Shown here: in pieces, positions 11,083 through 27,177 of the stretch
Layout: every line of letters starts with the position of its first letter
Numbering within the stretch: position 1 is the first letter of the stretch
Source: Litoditis marina
Taxonomy: Eukaryota; Nematoda; Chromadorea; Rhabditida; Rhabditidae
DNA: 64,000 nucleotides
NCBI GenBank assembly: GCA_964036275.1
Contig: OZ038437.1
Location: 10,471,960-10,535,959 of the forward strand
Direction of reading: 5' to 3'
The notes under the pieces: model-generated
What the model saw: the letters and a program-made list of their open reading frames with translations, nothing else
Database searches by the model: none
Told to the model about the DNA's origin: nothing
Program-made: the position numbers and the translations under genes

Positions 11083-14000
11083 ATGCGTATCTTTATCACG
11101 GTGAGATGCTTGTACTGTGAATAATTGAGCAAATAAACATAAAGTCATCCTCAATACTTCTGATACCAAATAAAAGTTATCAAAAAAGTTCACTAAGAGA
11201 AATCGTTTTCAACACTCGCACCCGAGTGTGACGGAAGTTTGACAACAGCAAACTTGATTGATAAAATCAGATAAAGTCGGAGAAAATAAATCTATGCTAG
11301 AAGTAAATTGAATAGTCACGTAAAGTCAGCATTCTAATGATGAATCGTGCCCTTTGTCATTGCACGTTGCTGGGTTCTGCTGTGTTTAACATGTTTTACG
11401 TGAATGTGCAGTTGACTATTAGTATATTGCATAACAACCGAGTGCTTTCAGATTATTTGGTTGTTTTCCACCAGTTTCGTCGTGGAGGGAAATCGTGATC
11501 TGCCTCCCATCCGAACTAACGAAATGCGAATCACCGCAGAAATCACTCTGAAATGCGCCTTCTTCAATGAATACGAAATTCAGATTCAGATGAAAGAGGT
11601 GAGTGCGGTGAGATTATTGAAATGCCCACGTATCACAACAAACTCAAAGACAAACTTTTCTCCACAGGCACGCCTGAAAACCGACAAAATTAAGTTGGTT
11701 GCGCATTTAACTAGCAAACCATAGGAATACATCTTTGTCATGAACTTCTGATGTTGAAAAATCCACTTTTCATTTCTCTTTGTTAAATACATGTTATTGT
11801 TCTTAGCTGATGAATTTTCTGATATTGTAATGAACATAGAGACAGAGGTTTTTAACTTTCAAATTAACTGAAAGCTCAAAACGTAAATATTAAACTGAAT
11901 GAATAGGAAAGTCGATGTGAAGAATGTGAAAAAAATTGCTTCTACCCCTGACGGAATCACGTTAAAGAAGGACGATTGTGTGGTCCAATCGCAACAGTTC
12001 AGTTCTTTAAAGGGACCGTATCTCTTTAATTTGATGATTTGAGTTATCAGTGGACACATGGGGACGAAAAATGGACAAAACAGTCAGAATTAGTGAAAAT
12101 TCCATAACTTGGGTCGTTTTTGAGCAAATTTGAGTACGGCCACAACGCGGAAGCCACAGCACGTACCAATTTTCATGAAGATGCGCACAAATTATCCGCA
12201 AAACGTCCGTGAAACCTATCATGAAATCAATCACGTAACAACTGACATTTTTGGTTCAATTAAGATTGAAGTTGTGTGTATTAAACGGAATTCATCTTTT
12301 GACCAAAAGTTTTGCGATACAGTAACCCTTAAGATAGTTTGACTCATAAAAGGCTTGGTTCTCGACTGATTTCCATTTTTCTTTTCTGTGCAATAGTAAG
12401 GGACCATCAGTACACTAAAAAAGCAGTATCTTGAGACTTCATGTTTTTTAATCGATTCAAATTATAGAGAACGGTCCCTTTAAGCTGCAATACATTTTTC
12501 AATTGCAGTTAAAAGGACCGTTGACACGAGATTGGTAAACATAAGTCTTTTCTACGATTAAATCCAATTAGTCTTCTCTTAAGGCTCCCCAGTGAGGTAG
12601 ATGTACGAGTTCTAGTATGTTCGATTGGACAGACTGGATTTATAACAATGATAAGGAAACTTGAGAAACTACTAGGGAGAAAACAGACAAAGAGAGAATG
12701 AACGAGAATGACTTTCTCCATTCAGAGTGACTTTCTTTCCCGGGACGAAGAAATTGGCAAAGCCTGGAAGTTCGATTCGAACGGTGGAGGGGGGGGAAAC
12801 TGTGTTTATTTATGGAGATACTGGAAGCGATGGATTCCTAGACAATACACTCGAAGTTTTCTTCAAAGTTGAACACAATTGCACCCCGGTAGGAGAACAA
12901 AACCTTAACATTCGAGTTTTTTATTGAGACTGGGACAGCCTGTTAGATTTTTATCGCTCAGAAAAAAGCCATAAAAATAGCCAGAAACCCTCAATCGACC
13001 AACACATGAACAGAAGCATAGATTTAGTCGTCGCCAACGGAAGGGCGGAAGGGTATTGTATATCCCAATTTCCGCTGTGTACGGAGACATCTCCCTTTCC
13101 AAAGCTTGTCAGTTATCTACTCTCGTAGCGCAGGGCTCACCGACTGGCTACGAATCTTTTGCTCGCCGGTTCGATCTCTACGAGAGACAACAACTCACAA
13201 AACTGGCACACCCAATATCAATGTTTGAGATCAAAATAGATACTGTTTGAGGAGGTTCAAACTAAAATCTGAGACATTCTCAGATACAGCTTCGACACAA
13301 ATTTCGAGATTCAAATCGTGAACTCAAGCTCGTTTGAAACTTTTTGAGTACGCTTATGTTGATTGAACTGAGCTGCAGCTATCATGAATTATTGTTACTT
13401 GAACTCTCAAACTTTGAGCTTCAACTTAAACTTCGTTGCGCTCGGTTTTTTTGAACTATCATTAAACTATGAAAATGGACTTTCGAATTCCGCATTGTGT
13501 TAGCTTCGGAATGTCGTGTCAACTGGTTCGAACAAGTTGTTCTCTAAAACCAGATTTCAGGATAGGAGTATCGCCAAGAAGGATGTTCCTAGAGAAAAGG
13601 TTCAATTCGTGAGTGTACTATGCTCTCATTATCTAGAACAGAGAACTATGTTTGAAGAAACGAAGCTTAGGTTCAAAAATGCGAGATTCACGTGGATTCG
13701 GCCTTCAGCGTTACGAATTCAAACTGTAGAATTTTTTGCGCGTATCAATCATGTGTGTGTATTAGGGTTGTTAATCGAGTTGAAAATTTTGAGTTTTTCG
13801 AGTTTCGAGTTTTTCGAGTTTTCGAAAATTCGAGTTTTTCGAGTTTCGAGTTTTTCGAGTTTCCGAAAATTCGAGTTTTTCGAGTTTCGAGTTTTTCGAG
13901 TTTTCGATATTTCGAGTTTTTCGAGTTTTTCGAGTTCGAGTTGCGAAAAAAAGAACTCGTATGAGTGGGCATGGGTAGAGACCGTAATTGTTGGACTGGC

Positions 14001-14214
14001 TGTTTTTAAAGTGCGACTCTCGGCCAATCGGTTCATTTATTTGTAAAAAGACCGACTTTATCTTTATAATTCCGTTTTCGCACAGGGTGACGACGAGCCA
14101 AGAGAAGAACTTGTACCGTTCGATGTCAAATTTGACGCCAACACCACCTATCCACTGCCGTTGGCAGCGAAAAATAATGACATCTGGAATTTGGAAGACG
14201 AGTTCTTTCAATAA
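11083..14214 (+). CDS. Secreted transthyretin-like protein, paralog B, with a one-base frameshift
   Basis: Exons are 11083-11100, 11452-11598, 12726-12888, 13561-13608 and 14086-14214, with the same phases as paralog A. The predicted product is about 167 residues. Shared blocks with A include DLPPI near the signal cleavage site, MRITAEITLKC, IQIQMKE, DEEIG, FLDNTLEVFFKVEHNCTP, KDVP, ANTTYPLPLAA and IWNL. A probable SL acceptor (AATTTTCCAG) ends at 11050. Exon 3 is 163 bases where paralog A has 162; the extra base lies in a run of eight G (12789-12796), because seven G would restore agreement with A on both sides. This is either a real frameshift that would inactivate the gene or a homopolymer base-calling error. 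Introns contain a nested MITE, a SINE and a low-complexity tract. Confidence 0.68.
11301..11420 (+). repeat. Dispersed 120-bp repeat, copy 1
   Basis: TAGTCACGTAAAGTCAGCAT...GTGTTTAACATG...GTTGAC recurs at 25131-25252 and, inverted, at 59088-59220. No coding capacity. Confidence 0.65.
11960..12545. mobile_element. Palindromic foldback MITE split by a later insertion
   Basis: The flanks 11966-12010 and 12484-12540 together match, on the opposite strand, the continuous 125-bp element at 26270-26390 (GTGGTCCAATCGCAAC ... AATTGCAG ... GGACCGTTGACACGA). The middle is a separate TTAA-flanked insertion. Confidence 0.7.
12011..12479. mobile_element. TTAA-flanked MITE, family II, inserted in a foldback element
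   Basis: The 469-bp segment begins AGGGACCGT and ends ACGGTCCCT, with terminal inverted repeats extending about 27 bp. TTAA at 12007-12010 and 12480-12483 is the duplicated target. The copy at 26.3 kb shows the uninterrupted site with a single TTAA. Confidence 0.75.
13024..13216 (+). repeat. tRNA-related SINE, copy 3 (intron 3 of gene B)
   Basis: Starts AGTCGTCGCCAACGG and carries the internal tRNA-like segment with B box GGTTCGATCTC; more diverged than copies 1 and 4. Confidence 0.72.
13787..13945. repeat. TTTCGAG low-complexity tandem tract
   Basis: About 160 bp of alternating TTTTTCGAG and TTTCGAG units in intron 4 of gene B, open in several frames on both strands for compositional reasons only. 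Confidence 0.85.
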
Positions 14215-15480
14215 GAGAAACGCAGGTGATTTATGGTATTCTGTTTGCGGTAATCTTTGCCACAAAACGCCACAAAATAATTGTGAACAATTGTGCGTAT
14301 TTCGCAGTTACTATTAGCAACTAAGGAAAACTTGGACGATTCACTGTATTTCGCCGTGATACAAACACCTTGTACGAGTGTCTATTTGCTTGTGATGTCT
14401 GAGCTCAGCGTTCAACATTGAAAACTTGATGAAACTCATTTGATGGATTAAGTATCTTACCGTGAACAAATCTGGTTGCGTTTCCGAATAACCCGGCCCC
14501 ATTTTAAAGCAACTGATAGCTTGCCACACAAGCTAATGGGTTGTTCTTGGTTGCATGTGTAAACGGCCAAATCTGAGTGCTTGATGCTAACTATATTATT
14601 TTCAGTTTCCCGTGATTGTAAAATTTCTACGTTCTTATGTTCTGCACCATACCAACTTCTATCTGCTTCTAATTTTTGAGTTTTGAGGCCAATTACACAT
14701 GAAATTCAACAACCACAATGTCTATTTGAACACCAACTGTAGTACGTTTAACAGTCCACCTGGTTTTGAAGGCATTTAATAGGTTTTTTACATTGACAAA
14801 TGGGTTGTTGTTAGTTGCTTGTGTGAGCCCCCGAGTTTTAAAATAACCATTTTGTTTTCAGGTTTCCATGCTTGTCGATTATCTACGTTCTCGTGTTCTG
14901 TGTTCGAAACCTGAATGAAACTTTGTAACTTACTTTTGATAGTTGAACAGTGATTACCAATAATTTGATATTTCAACACTCAGTTTCAGATACTAATACA
15001 TATATTTCACAAATAAACCAAATATTAACCACCAAACCAAATATTCCTTTCCTTGAGCCTTCTCAGTGAGGTAGGGAAGGAATGTTCAGATCATCTTTCA
15101 CTAGGATCAATTTGATAGTAAACAGAGTACTTAGCCTAAGATGTTATGGAACCAGTTGAAGAACAACGTTCAGAACAAAAAATCGTATTCTCGTATTCAT
15201 AAAACAGATGATATTCAATCATAACCTTACAGACTAGTATTTTAGTGATTTGAATAGAGAGTGTATATGTATTTTCATAAAAGAGATTGAAAATGTTCGT
15301 TGCTTTCTTAAATGTATCCCTTTCGTCTGCCCGTACCTTCCATCGAGATACGACCAGACGAACGATTTACTACATGTTGCGGAATATTACAGTCTCCATT
15401 CTCTGAAGAAGATATATTTCTTCTGAGTTGTTCTTGGTCCCTTCCCTTAATAAAAGTTTTCATGGACTGAAGAAGATACT
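14215..15480. repeat. Intergenic DNA with a diverged direct duplication
   Basis: Segments 14531-14656 and 14801-14920 are similar (AATGGGTTGTT...TTTCAG...TCTACGTTCT), spaced 270 bp. No exon is recognisable in the rest. Confidence 0.45.
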
Positions 15481-15491
15481 CCCATTGAGAT

Positions 15492-16085
15492 GTGGAAATC
15501 ACCCAAAATGTATCATACCACCCCGTGTCTTGTCCCCAGTGTTCATTCGGATCGCTGGCTCAAGTTGAATCTCACGGACGAGCAATGTATACTGAACGCA
15601 GCCTTCTATCAACGGACCGTTCACGCCAAACTGGCGTCAATGAAACAGAAATGAAGAGATCATGCGAATTTCGATCTTCCAACAGTTCGACAGTAGAAAA
15701 TGAGAAGGAAATAACCTTCCAAGACGTCAACCAAGATCTTTCTTTGTATACCAGATCAGAACGCAGATACAAAAAGCTCTGCAACATTGAACCAAAAGAG
15801 AGGTTCTCCGAGCGAACAACAGACCACGCAAAAAAGCCCACTCACGTTACTCCGCAACGTGAACACAGAGCTAAGATTCGATTTGCTGAAGCAGAGAAAT
15901 GCAACACTCCAAGTTATTGGACCGCGTCAACTTCACAACGAATCGACAAACCGATTCGAAGTCTCACAGAACATTCACACAAATATGAGAGTGACAAAAT
16001 GTCTCAATACCCTCTCAGAAGAATGAGCGTGTTTGGAAACACTCTAATTGATGTTCGAACTGGATCCCGCCGACCGCCGGACTGA
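15492..16085 (+). CDS. Unassigned 197-codon open frame, possibly from a retroelement
   Basis: The frame is hydrophilic, Ser/Arg/Glu-rich and lacks a signal peptide, membrane segment or recognised domain. It is followed by AT-rich DNA and a TGTTGTGAATA sequence at about 16240 that could open an LTR, but no matching LTR is present upstream. On the opposite strand to the left (about 15400-15450) is a piece, GGAAGGGACCAAGAACAACT, that recurs at about 26520, so the neighbourhood includes repetitive coding debris. It may be a relic exon of a transposable element or a chance frame. Confidence 0.25.
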   Translation: MEITQNVSYHPVSCPQCSFGSLAQVESHGRAMYTERSLLSTDRSRQTGVNETEMKRSCEFRSSNSSTVENEKEITFQDVNQDLSLYTRSERRYKKLCNIEPKERFSERTTDHAKKPTHVTPQREHRAKIRFAEAEKCNTPSYWTASTSQRIDKPIRSLTEHSHKYESDKMSQYPLRRMSVFGNTLIDVRTGSRRPPD

Positions 16086-16775
16086 CGACAGCAACACAAC
16101 CACAAAAAAAGAAACTTCAACTGCCCACCTTCCACAATTTCAAGATGTACTTTTGTATTTATATTTTTATCATTTTTGTACAGATTTAACATGTTTTCTT
16201 TATACTCCATCACTACCGTTTTATTTCGCCGCCCGCAATGTTGTGAATATATTAGATATTCGCAACCTATACTATATTAACCTCCTGATTCCATTACTCT
16301 CAATGTCTAAGCTCTCGTAACACTTGCTCTGGTATGCGTCATGCACTTTGCATGGCATACCATCGCACCGCCCCTTTATCCTTCAGTCGCTCTGTATGTG
16401 AGATTCAAATGAACCGTCTATATCCAAACTCTTCTGTTGAAAGCCCTTCAGGAAGTTATCCCTAAGGCCCTCCCGAGACTTGAACTGAAGACCCTATCAG
16501 TAGAGCGCTCTGAATACAAAGACCGTTCCGTGGGCGCACTCAACTACAAATAAAACCCGAAACTACGTGTAAAAGACCTTACTACAAAGGCCACTGTCGA
16601 TAAGGGGAAACCCTCACCAAAATCAAGATGAAACCAAAAACTCACAACAGTTTCATGATCTTTCCCACTTACTGTTAATCTGTGTTTTCTGGGTTCTCAA
16701 CTTGAACCATGTTTTGAGTGGTCAATAACCTTTTCATATCAATCCCAATGACTGCTCGAGATGACATTATTTCAG

Positions 16776-16817
16776 AACAAAACCTTTACCATAGCAGATG
16801 TTCCACAAAAGAGAATA
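16776..16817 (+). pseudogene. Orphan exon of a third TTL-like paralog
   Basis: Flanked by a good acceptor (ATTATTTCAG) and donor (GTGAGTG), this 14-codon exon reads NKTFTIADVPQKRI. It aligns with exon 4 of gene A (NKIFATMDVPWSKSQW) and of gene B (DRSIAKKDVP). No matching exons 2, 3 or 5 are seen within several kb, so this is probably a remnant of a third tandem copy. Confidence 0.5.
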
Positions 16818-17900
16818 GTGAGTGAACTTTGACTTTTTCCATCTATCTATTCTCGCATCTATTCACTATAAGTTACTATACAGGTGGCACTGTGTAAAAG
16901 CAGTGTTCAAAAACTTTATCCAATCGAACACAGGTGATTAAGTGTATAATCCATTTTTGAACAAAACAACCCATTTTTGAATGAGGGAAAAACATGTTTT
17001 AGGAGGATCCTTTTAGTTCCAAACGAAATCTTCCTTTCGGAACGCATACATTAGGACTTCGAGAAATCATGTGTTTTTTCCCGAAATATATGGATTTTTG
17101 TTCGAAAATCGCGTGTTGACTGCCAGACAATTGCCAAATTTGGTCAAATTGACATGACGTGCCTTTTAACACAAGCAGTAGTAGTTGCTTGTCTCAGACT
17201 TCGGTATTCCATCTCTGAGAAATTTGTTCGAATTCAGACATTTTTCTTGCAATTTTCGCAGACAATAGTTCTGCGCCACGGAACACATCCTTATTTGCGA
17301 TATGTTTCGAGATAAACAGCGTCATGCGGTTTACTAGCTTTCACAGTCGCATAGGATGAATGACTGTAACTAAATCAGAAAGTTGTTCACAGTATCCCCA
17401 CTTGGTTTTCACAATAAACTCCATTCACAATAACCATCCTCTTTTTTAGGAACTCGTATTGGGAGAACGGTAATAGTACTACGGGGGGAAGAGACTAAAG
17501 GCAAGAGGACAATTGTACACTTTCCCCCAAACTACCAACAAAGATTTGCTCATTGCCAGGAATTCTATCGAATATCAGCGGAACCGGCACTGAACGCCAC
17601 ACTGATTGTCCTGTTAAGAGTGATAGGAACAACTACTGGGGGTTGAGAAATGGAACTCTTGATGAAGTATTTGAAAGGAAACGATGAGGACACCACTCCG
17701 CGCACATCGGTAGAGAAAAGCAGGTAGAGAAACTGTAACAAACCAACTTTATGTTTTATGTATAACGAAAAATGTCATGAAAAACTAAGCAATTCGTCAT
17801 ACTTGATCGTAAGGCTAATGGAAATCCATCGTTCGAGAAAAAAAAAACAGAAAACGTTTATGAGCTTGTTCAGTTTTTCTTAAACACTCAGGTTAACGTG
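16818..17900. other. Intergenic DNA between the TTL relic and the receptor gene
   Basis: The stretch 17455-17545 shares the motif pair TAGTACTACGGGGGG / CAATTGTACACTTTCCCCC with GC-rich repeats at 33.6-33.95 kb and 55.55 kb, so it is probably repeat sequence rather than coding. I see no firm gene. Confidence 0.4.
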
Positions 17901-17902
17901 AA

Positions 17903-22551
<4,649 letters not shown>

Positions 22552-22779
22552 GATCCTGAAACAACAAAAGTAAAGAGAAAGAAAATAAATCAATACACAT
22601 GGTTAGAGCGCGCATGTATCGTGTATCTTGTATTGCAAAAATGAATGAATACAGCCTAACATTTCTAAACTAATTTACATTGAACTTAGTTCAACAACAA
22701 GAATGTTCGTTGGGATCTTCACTTCGCAAAAAATTAAAAAAACTCAAAACGATCTATGCAGAACTCGAACACATTTGCG

Positions 22780-23490
22780 TCAATCCTCTGCATACAGGAG
22801 CAGAAGAGTGTGTAGGTCCATAAGACTCAAAGTGAACTTTCTTGTCCCGCCCGTTCCAGGAACATAATTATGCCACTGAGAGAAAATCACAGGATCGTAA
22901 TATTGAAGATTGGCATATTTAGGATCTGCTTTCACAAAAGAGAAAGTGAGCAACAAAAACTGTTTGAAAACTCCGAGTCGATGAAGATCCCAGTTGGTTA
23001 GTTTGCAATGTTGCACCAAGGGTGAAAATCTTTGAAATCTAACCGGATCGATCACCAACCAAACTATGTGAAACTGATTTTAATACAATACTTTCTGAAA
23101 TCTCAACGAATCGAACACCAACCAAATTATGTGAAACTGATTTTAATACAAGACTGCTCGCTCATCTCTGCTCAGTCATTTCTATCATTAGCTGTGTTTG
23201 TTGGGGACAGTGCAAAGTGACTGTTCGCACTAAACCGTTAATGCTCGTTTGAAAATAACGAAAGATTGCTACGGCTACTAAGACAACTGTTTCAGTTATG
23301 AGAACAAATAATACAATTGTTTTTTTTTAAGCCAGCTGTGAGATCAAAAAAGTTGATCAGTGCTGCCTGTTCCTAGAACACAGTTTTGTCATTGAGAAAA
23401 GTTCCCAGGAACGTAATGACCGAATATAGCATGGTCACAAGATGCGGCAACCAATGAGAAAACGGTTTTTAAACTGTTGCAGAAGTTAAT
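22780..23490 (-). pseudogene. Two diverged copies of an unidentified exon-like sequence
   Basis: On the minus strand, 22990-22815 is open (it includes DPKYANLQYYDP and FSQWHNYVPG) and resembles the sequence at 23480-23345, where stops interrupt. The similarity extends over about 150 bp. They may be decayed exons of a duplicated gene or a repeat. I do not recognise the family. Confidence 0.3.
23041..23150 (+). repeat. 58-bp direct tandem duplication
   Basis: CACCAACCAAACTATGTGAA and CACCAACCAAATTATGTGAA start two adjacent near-identical units. Confidence 0.8.
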
Positions 23491-23499
23491 GTTCTGCCG

Positions 23500-24340
23500 T
23501 TGGCGCAAAGTTGAAAAAAGTAGGTGCCCGATGAAAAACAAAACACGATTTCGCTGAACTGCCCCTCACTAATTACGATAAAGAAGTTTTCGCTTTTTTT
23601 TTCTTCCGAGATAAAAATCGCTATTGGGACGTTTTAATCTATTAAAATTGAGTTTTTTTTTCAAAGCAAAAACCACAAACTTGCGATGCTGATTAGAATG
23701 TTTGAGTCAACTTACTCAACCAAAACCAATCCTTTCTAGCCGTCATGTGCCGATGAATTTCATTTTGGGCACAACGATACGTTCTTTCTTCTGTTTTTTT
23801 ACATTCGAAACTCGTTAAATTGAGAAATTCAACCTCGAATTATCTATTTTGTAGTGGGAAATTTTTCTCAAACTAAACTCGTTTGGTGCTGATGTCTCTG
23901 TTTTCTGTAGTTATGAACAAGTATGACTAGTTCGACTTCTTTTCTCACGTTTTCATTCACACAGGTCACATCATGTAAAACGTCAACCAACTACTTTCTA
24001 GGAAGATGTGGTGATGATCGCCACGCAGCGGCACGTTCAGAGCTATAAATACTTGGTTTGCAGACGCCCGCGGACACTCGAAAACGCCCGCAGCTGCGGG
24101 CAAGTGTGTATGGCGCGTCAGTTATTGATAAAAGATGTGCGCGCACGTCCACTGAGCAGCGGGGAAAACTTGGCTCAAAATGAACCAATTTTCAGAACCT
24201 TTTCCCAAATTCGAGATAAAAAGTTGCAGCATTTTATGAATAAAGTGGGTGCAGTGGCTAGTACATGTCCAGTAAATCGGTGACAACCGAAAGGTCTAGT
24301 TTTCTGACCAAAAAACGTACGACGTTTACCATACTTGATC
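23500..24340. other. AT-rich intergenic DNA
   Basis: Contains a GC-rich palindrome GCCCGCAGCTGCGGGC at about 24089. No coding exon supported. Confidence 0.4.
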
Positions 24341-24342
24341 AT

Positions 24343-24482
24343 ACATGATTGATTGTTCGATTGATTGATTGATTGATTGTTCGACTGATTGATTGATCGA
24401 TTGTTCGATTGATTGATTGATTGATTGATTGTTCCATTGATTGATTGATCGATTGTTCGATTGATTGATTGATCGATTCGTT
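24343..24482. repeat. (TGAT)n microsatellite with TGTTCGAT interruptions
   Basis: TGATTGATTGAT runs alternate with TGTTCGA and GATCGA, over about 140 bp. Confidence 0.92.
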
Positions 24483-24689
24483 GATTTACATGCAAGCATG
24501 TGAGATACATAGAGAACACAGGAAAACAAGTAAAAATCAACTGAATTTGAGCAAGATGAAACAAGAATCGAAATGATGATGAACAGAAAAAGTGAAACAT
24601 TGAACAAGCATGTATATGGGGTTTTCAATAATGCACATAGTGAAGATTAGTTACAAGTGATTTTCCGGAAATAATTTTCTGTTTTCCTA

Positions 24690-24882
24690 GGAAAAGTTGT
24701 CAATGGTTGTTCAGAACCATGTTGAACTCAAATTTCGTATCTTTCCATTTCAAGATCATCCATAATGCCCACGTGGACGCCGTGGGTTCCGAACTGAGAC
24801 TATCGGAAGTGCATTTTGAAGGCAGTACAACATATCAGTTCGGAACCTGGAGCATGAATACTTTCAGTGGAACCCTCATGAA
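24690..24882 (+). CDS. Possible isolated coding exon
   Basis: Between an acceptor TTTTCCTAG (ending 24689) and a donor GTAGGTG (24883) lies an open stretch containing FHFKIIHNAHVDAV and VHFEGSTTYQFG. The first phrase weakly recalls the FKVxHxC strand of TTL proteins, but the cysteine is absent. No partner exons were found. It could be a relic or part of a gene I cannot assemble. Confidence 0.3.
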
Positions 24883-25130
24883 GGTAGGTGTTCTTAATCT
24901 GTTTCTGGAGAGTAATATATGTTTTTTGTCAAACTATGGTTTCATAACCTCACGGAACAAAGTGAATTTGGGAACCGTTCCGGGGTAGATAGATTCTGAG
25001 TTTCAGAAATTTATTCAAGATGACTATTGCGCATATGTGTAGATTGTGGTGTAGATGGTCGAAAAAGTCTCATCTTTCAACATGATATCAAATACATGTA
25101 GTTGTAGAATGGAAAGTGGTCGTATACTGG

Positions 25131-25252
25131 AAGTCAAATGGAAAGTCACGTAAAGTTAGCATTCTATTGAGGTATCGTGCACTTTATCATTGCAAGTTTC
25201 TGAGTTCTGCTGTGTTTAACATGCTCCAAGTGACTTGCAATTGACTAACAGT
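25131..25252 (+). repeat. Dispersed 120-bp repeat, copy 2
   Basis: Matches 11301-11420 (AGTCACGTAAAGTTAGCATT ... CTGTGTTTAACATG ... AATTGAC). Confidence 0.65.
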
Positions 25253-26269
25253 ATATTTCCGTTCTGTCGTGATCTCAATACACACCATAATTATTGAATT
25301 TGTGGAAGAAAGCGACGAAACCAAACTACAAACACAGCGGAAAAACAACAACACCGTGTGTTTTTGCTTTTGGAAGAGTGAACCCCATGCCGCGTCTAAT
25401 GAGACTGCGCAACAAACTGCTTCTCAACATTTCAAGAGATCATATTGTTCTTATTAAAGACCGGAACACAACTTGAGCAAAGGTTCTGTTTCGCGTTGCG
25501 TTTAACTGATTGAGATCAGAGAGCACAAATAACTCGTATTTAGTTCGATCAGTCTACGTTACATTCACATGACAATGCCGCGCGACACGCAAGTAAGCAT
25601 TGAACAAAATAGATGAAAGTTTTTTTTTGAAATCTTTCTCGATCTTTTAAACATGGCTGGTGCGTTGTCGGATCTCTCAGTAACGAAAACCTTCGGGTAG
25701 TCGGTTGGTAGGTTGTCTACCGGTTTTTCGTTTTAGGTCATCTTTCGGTTACCTACACATAACGGAAAGTAAATCTTGGATGATAAATTTCTACGTTTCC
25801 AGGAGAAATTTGCCTTTCACGCCCTACTTTTTCGTATTCTTTTCTTGGAAACCCAAATAAAACTTTTGAATTAAAACTGAACTTCATAAAGGAACTGTTT
25901 TTCAAACATCTTAATGTTTGAAATGTTTATTTGTACAATAAAAATGAATCATTGTCTACATTCCCGTCACATAGGCGATGAATTCCGCGGTTCTCGCACG
26001 TCTGTTAGAACACAGTCTTCGAAGGTCCCGCCTGAAATGAATGATACAAAGTTTCCGCATACGTTCTTGAACGCAAATAGAAATAAGTGTACTATATTGC
26101 TAAGAAGAAAATCCCTTGACAAAACGATTGTAAGAAGCATAACCTCCTTCTCAGGTAGCGTGGAATAAGATTACAAAGTACAAATATCATATAGACAAGC
26201 ATAAGTTATAATCATAACCGGAAACAAGGTTTGCTTTATAGTTTGATCTGTGGTCTGATTAAAGAAGGC

Positions 26270-26390
26270 CGTTAATGTGGACCAATATCGTGTCAACGGT
26301 CCTTCAAACTGCAATTAAAAAATGTATTGCAGTTTAAAGGACTAAACCGTTGCGATTGGACCACATAATCGTCCTCCTTTAACATTTGTG
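26270..26390. mobile_element. Palindromic foldback MITE, uninterrupted copy
   Basis: The two halves are inverted repeats around AATTAAAAAATGTATTGCAG. It corresponds to the split element at 11960-12545 and preserves the single TTAA into which family II inserted there. Confidence 0.72.
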
Positions 26391-26394
26391 GAGT

Positions 26395-27177
26395 GGAATC
26401 GAATTATATGCATGTTCACAAGCAGCTCTCTTCCCCCTCTCTCAAGAAGTCTCGCATGTCACTGGATCAATGCCATCAGAGCATTCGAAAATCCACCATG
26501 GAGTCTTCTATGAAGGAAAGGGACCAAGAACAACTCAGAAGAAGCTGTTACTACAAATATCTGTGACATGTATGATGATCACCGCCTCGTAACGAAGCGA
26601 CGTGAATGAATAAATATGTAAATATGTAAATATGTGCGGATAATTTCTGCAGGTTAATGCAATATACACCATATGGGCTTGTTTTGGAAAAGCCTTACAC
26701 CTCTATAAAAATCACATACATTTGGTGTGCTTTTTTCGATTTTCTCTTCAATTCGAAATTTCCGGACAAACTCACGTTGATCGACACGAGTTACACGATC
26801 TTCGACAATTCTCTAGCATCCACTTGTTTTTCTGACACTCGCCCGTTCGAGACCAATTGACGCAGTCCTTGTGGTAGTCCGCGCATACTGTAACTCTCAT
26901 TTTGGATGTGAACAGTTTCATTTTAAATGCAACATATCACTGTTTCTTGTTGTTCTGCAACTGCAATCCACACTGAAACGAACTGATTATTTTTTTTATT
27001 AAAAAGGTGTTATAGAAAACAGTCATTGGAAAATTCGAAGATGAACTGTCCGACTCGCAGTAGTACCAATTTTCATGATACTCCGCCCACCGTTAGTCCC
27101 GTGTTCAATGAACCGGGATACTATATTATTATATGCAGGTGAAGTTGTAGTTTGAACAGATTGTAGTTTGAACTCAC
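26395..27177. other. Region downstream of the tyrosinase/ShKT-like gene
   Basis: No confident terminal exon of the minus-strand gene was found here, although the donor at 27177 requires one. Position 26520 shares GGAAAGGGACCAAGAACAAC with 15.4 kb (minus strand), a retroelement-like scrap. Confidence 0.3.

Noticed and set aside
13516..14265. Overlapping frames on both strands with FEFFEF or KLEKLE patterns
   Set aside because: Produced by the TTTCGAG low-complexity tract inside an intron of gene B.
17450..17646. Open stretch after a TAG acceptor reading as a basic peptide ending in GTTTGG
   Set aside because: It shares G-run/C-run phrases with non-coding repeats at 33.6 and 55.6 kb and joins no exon in phase.
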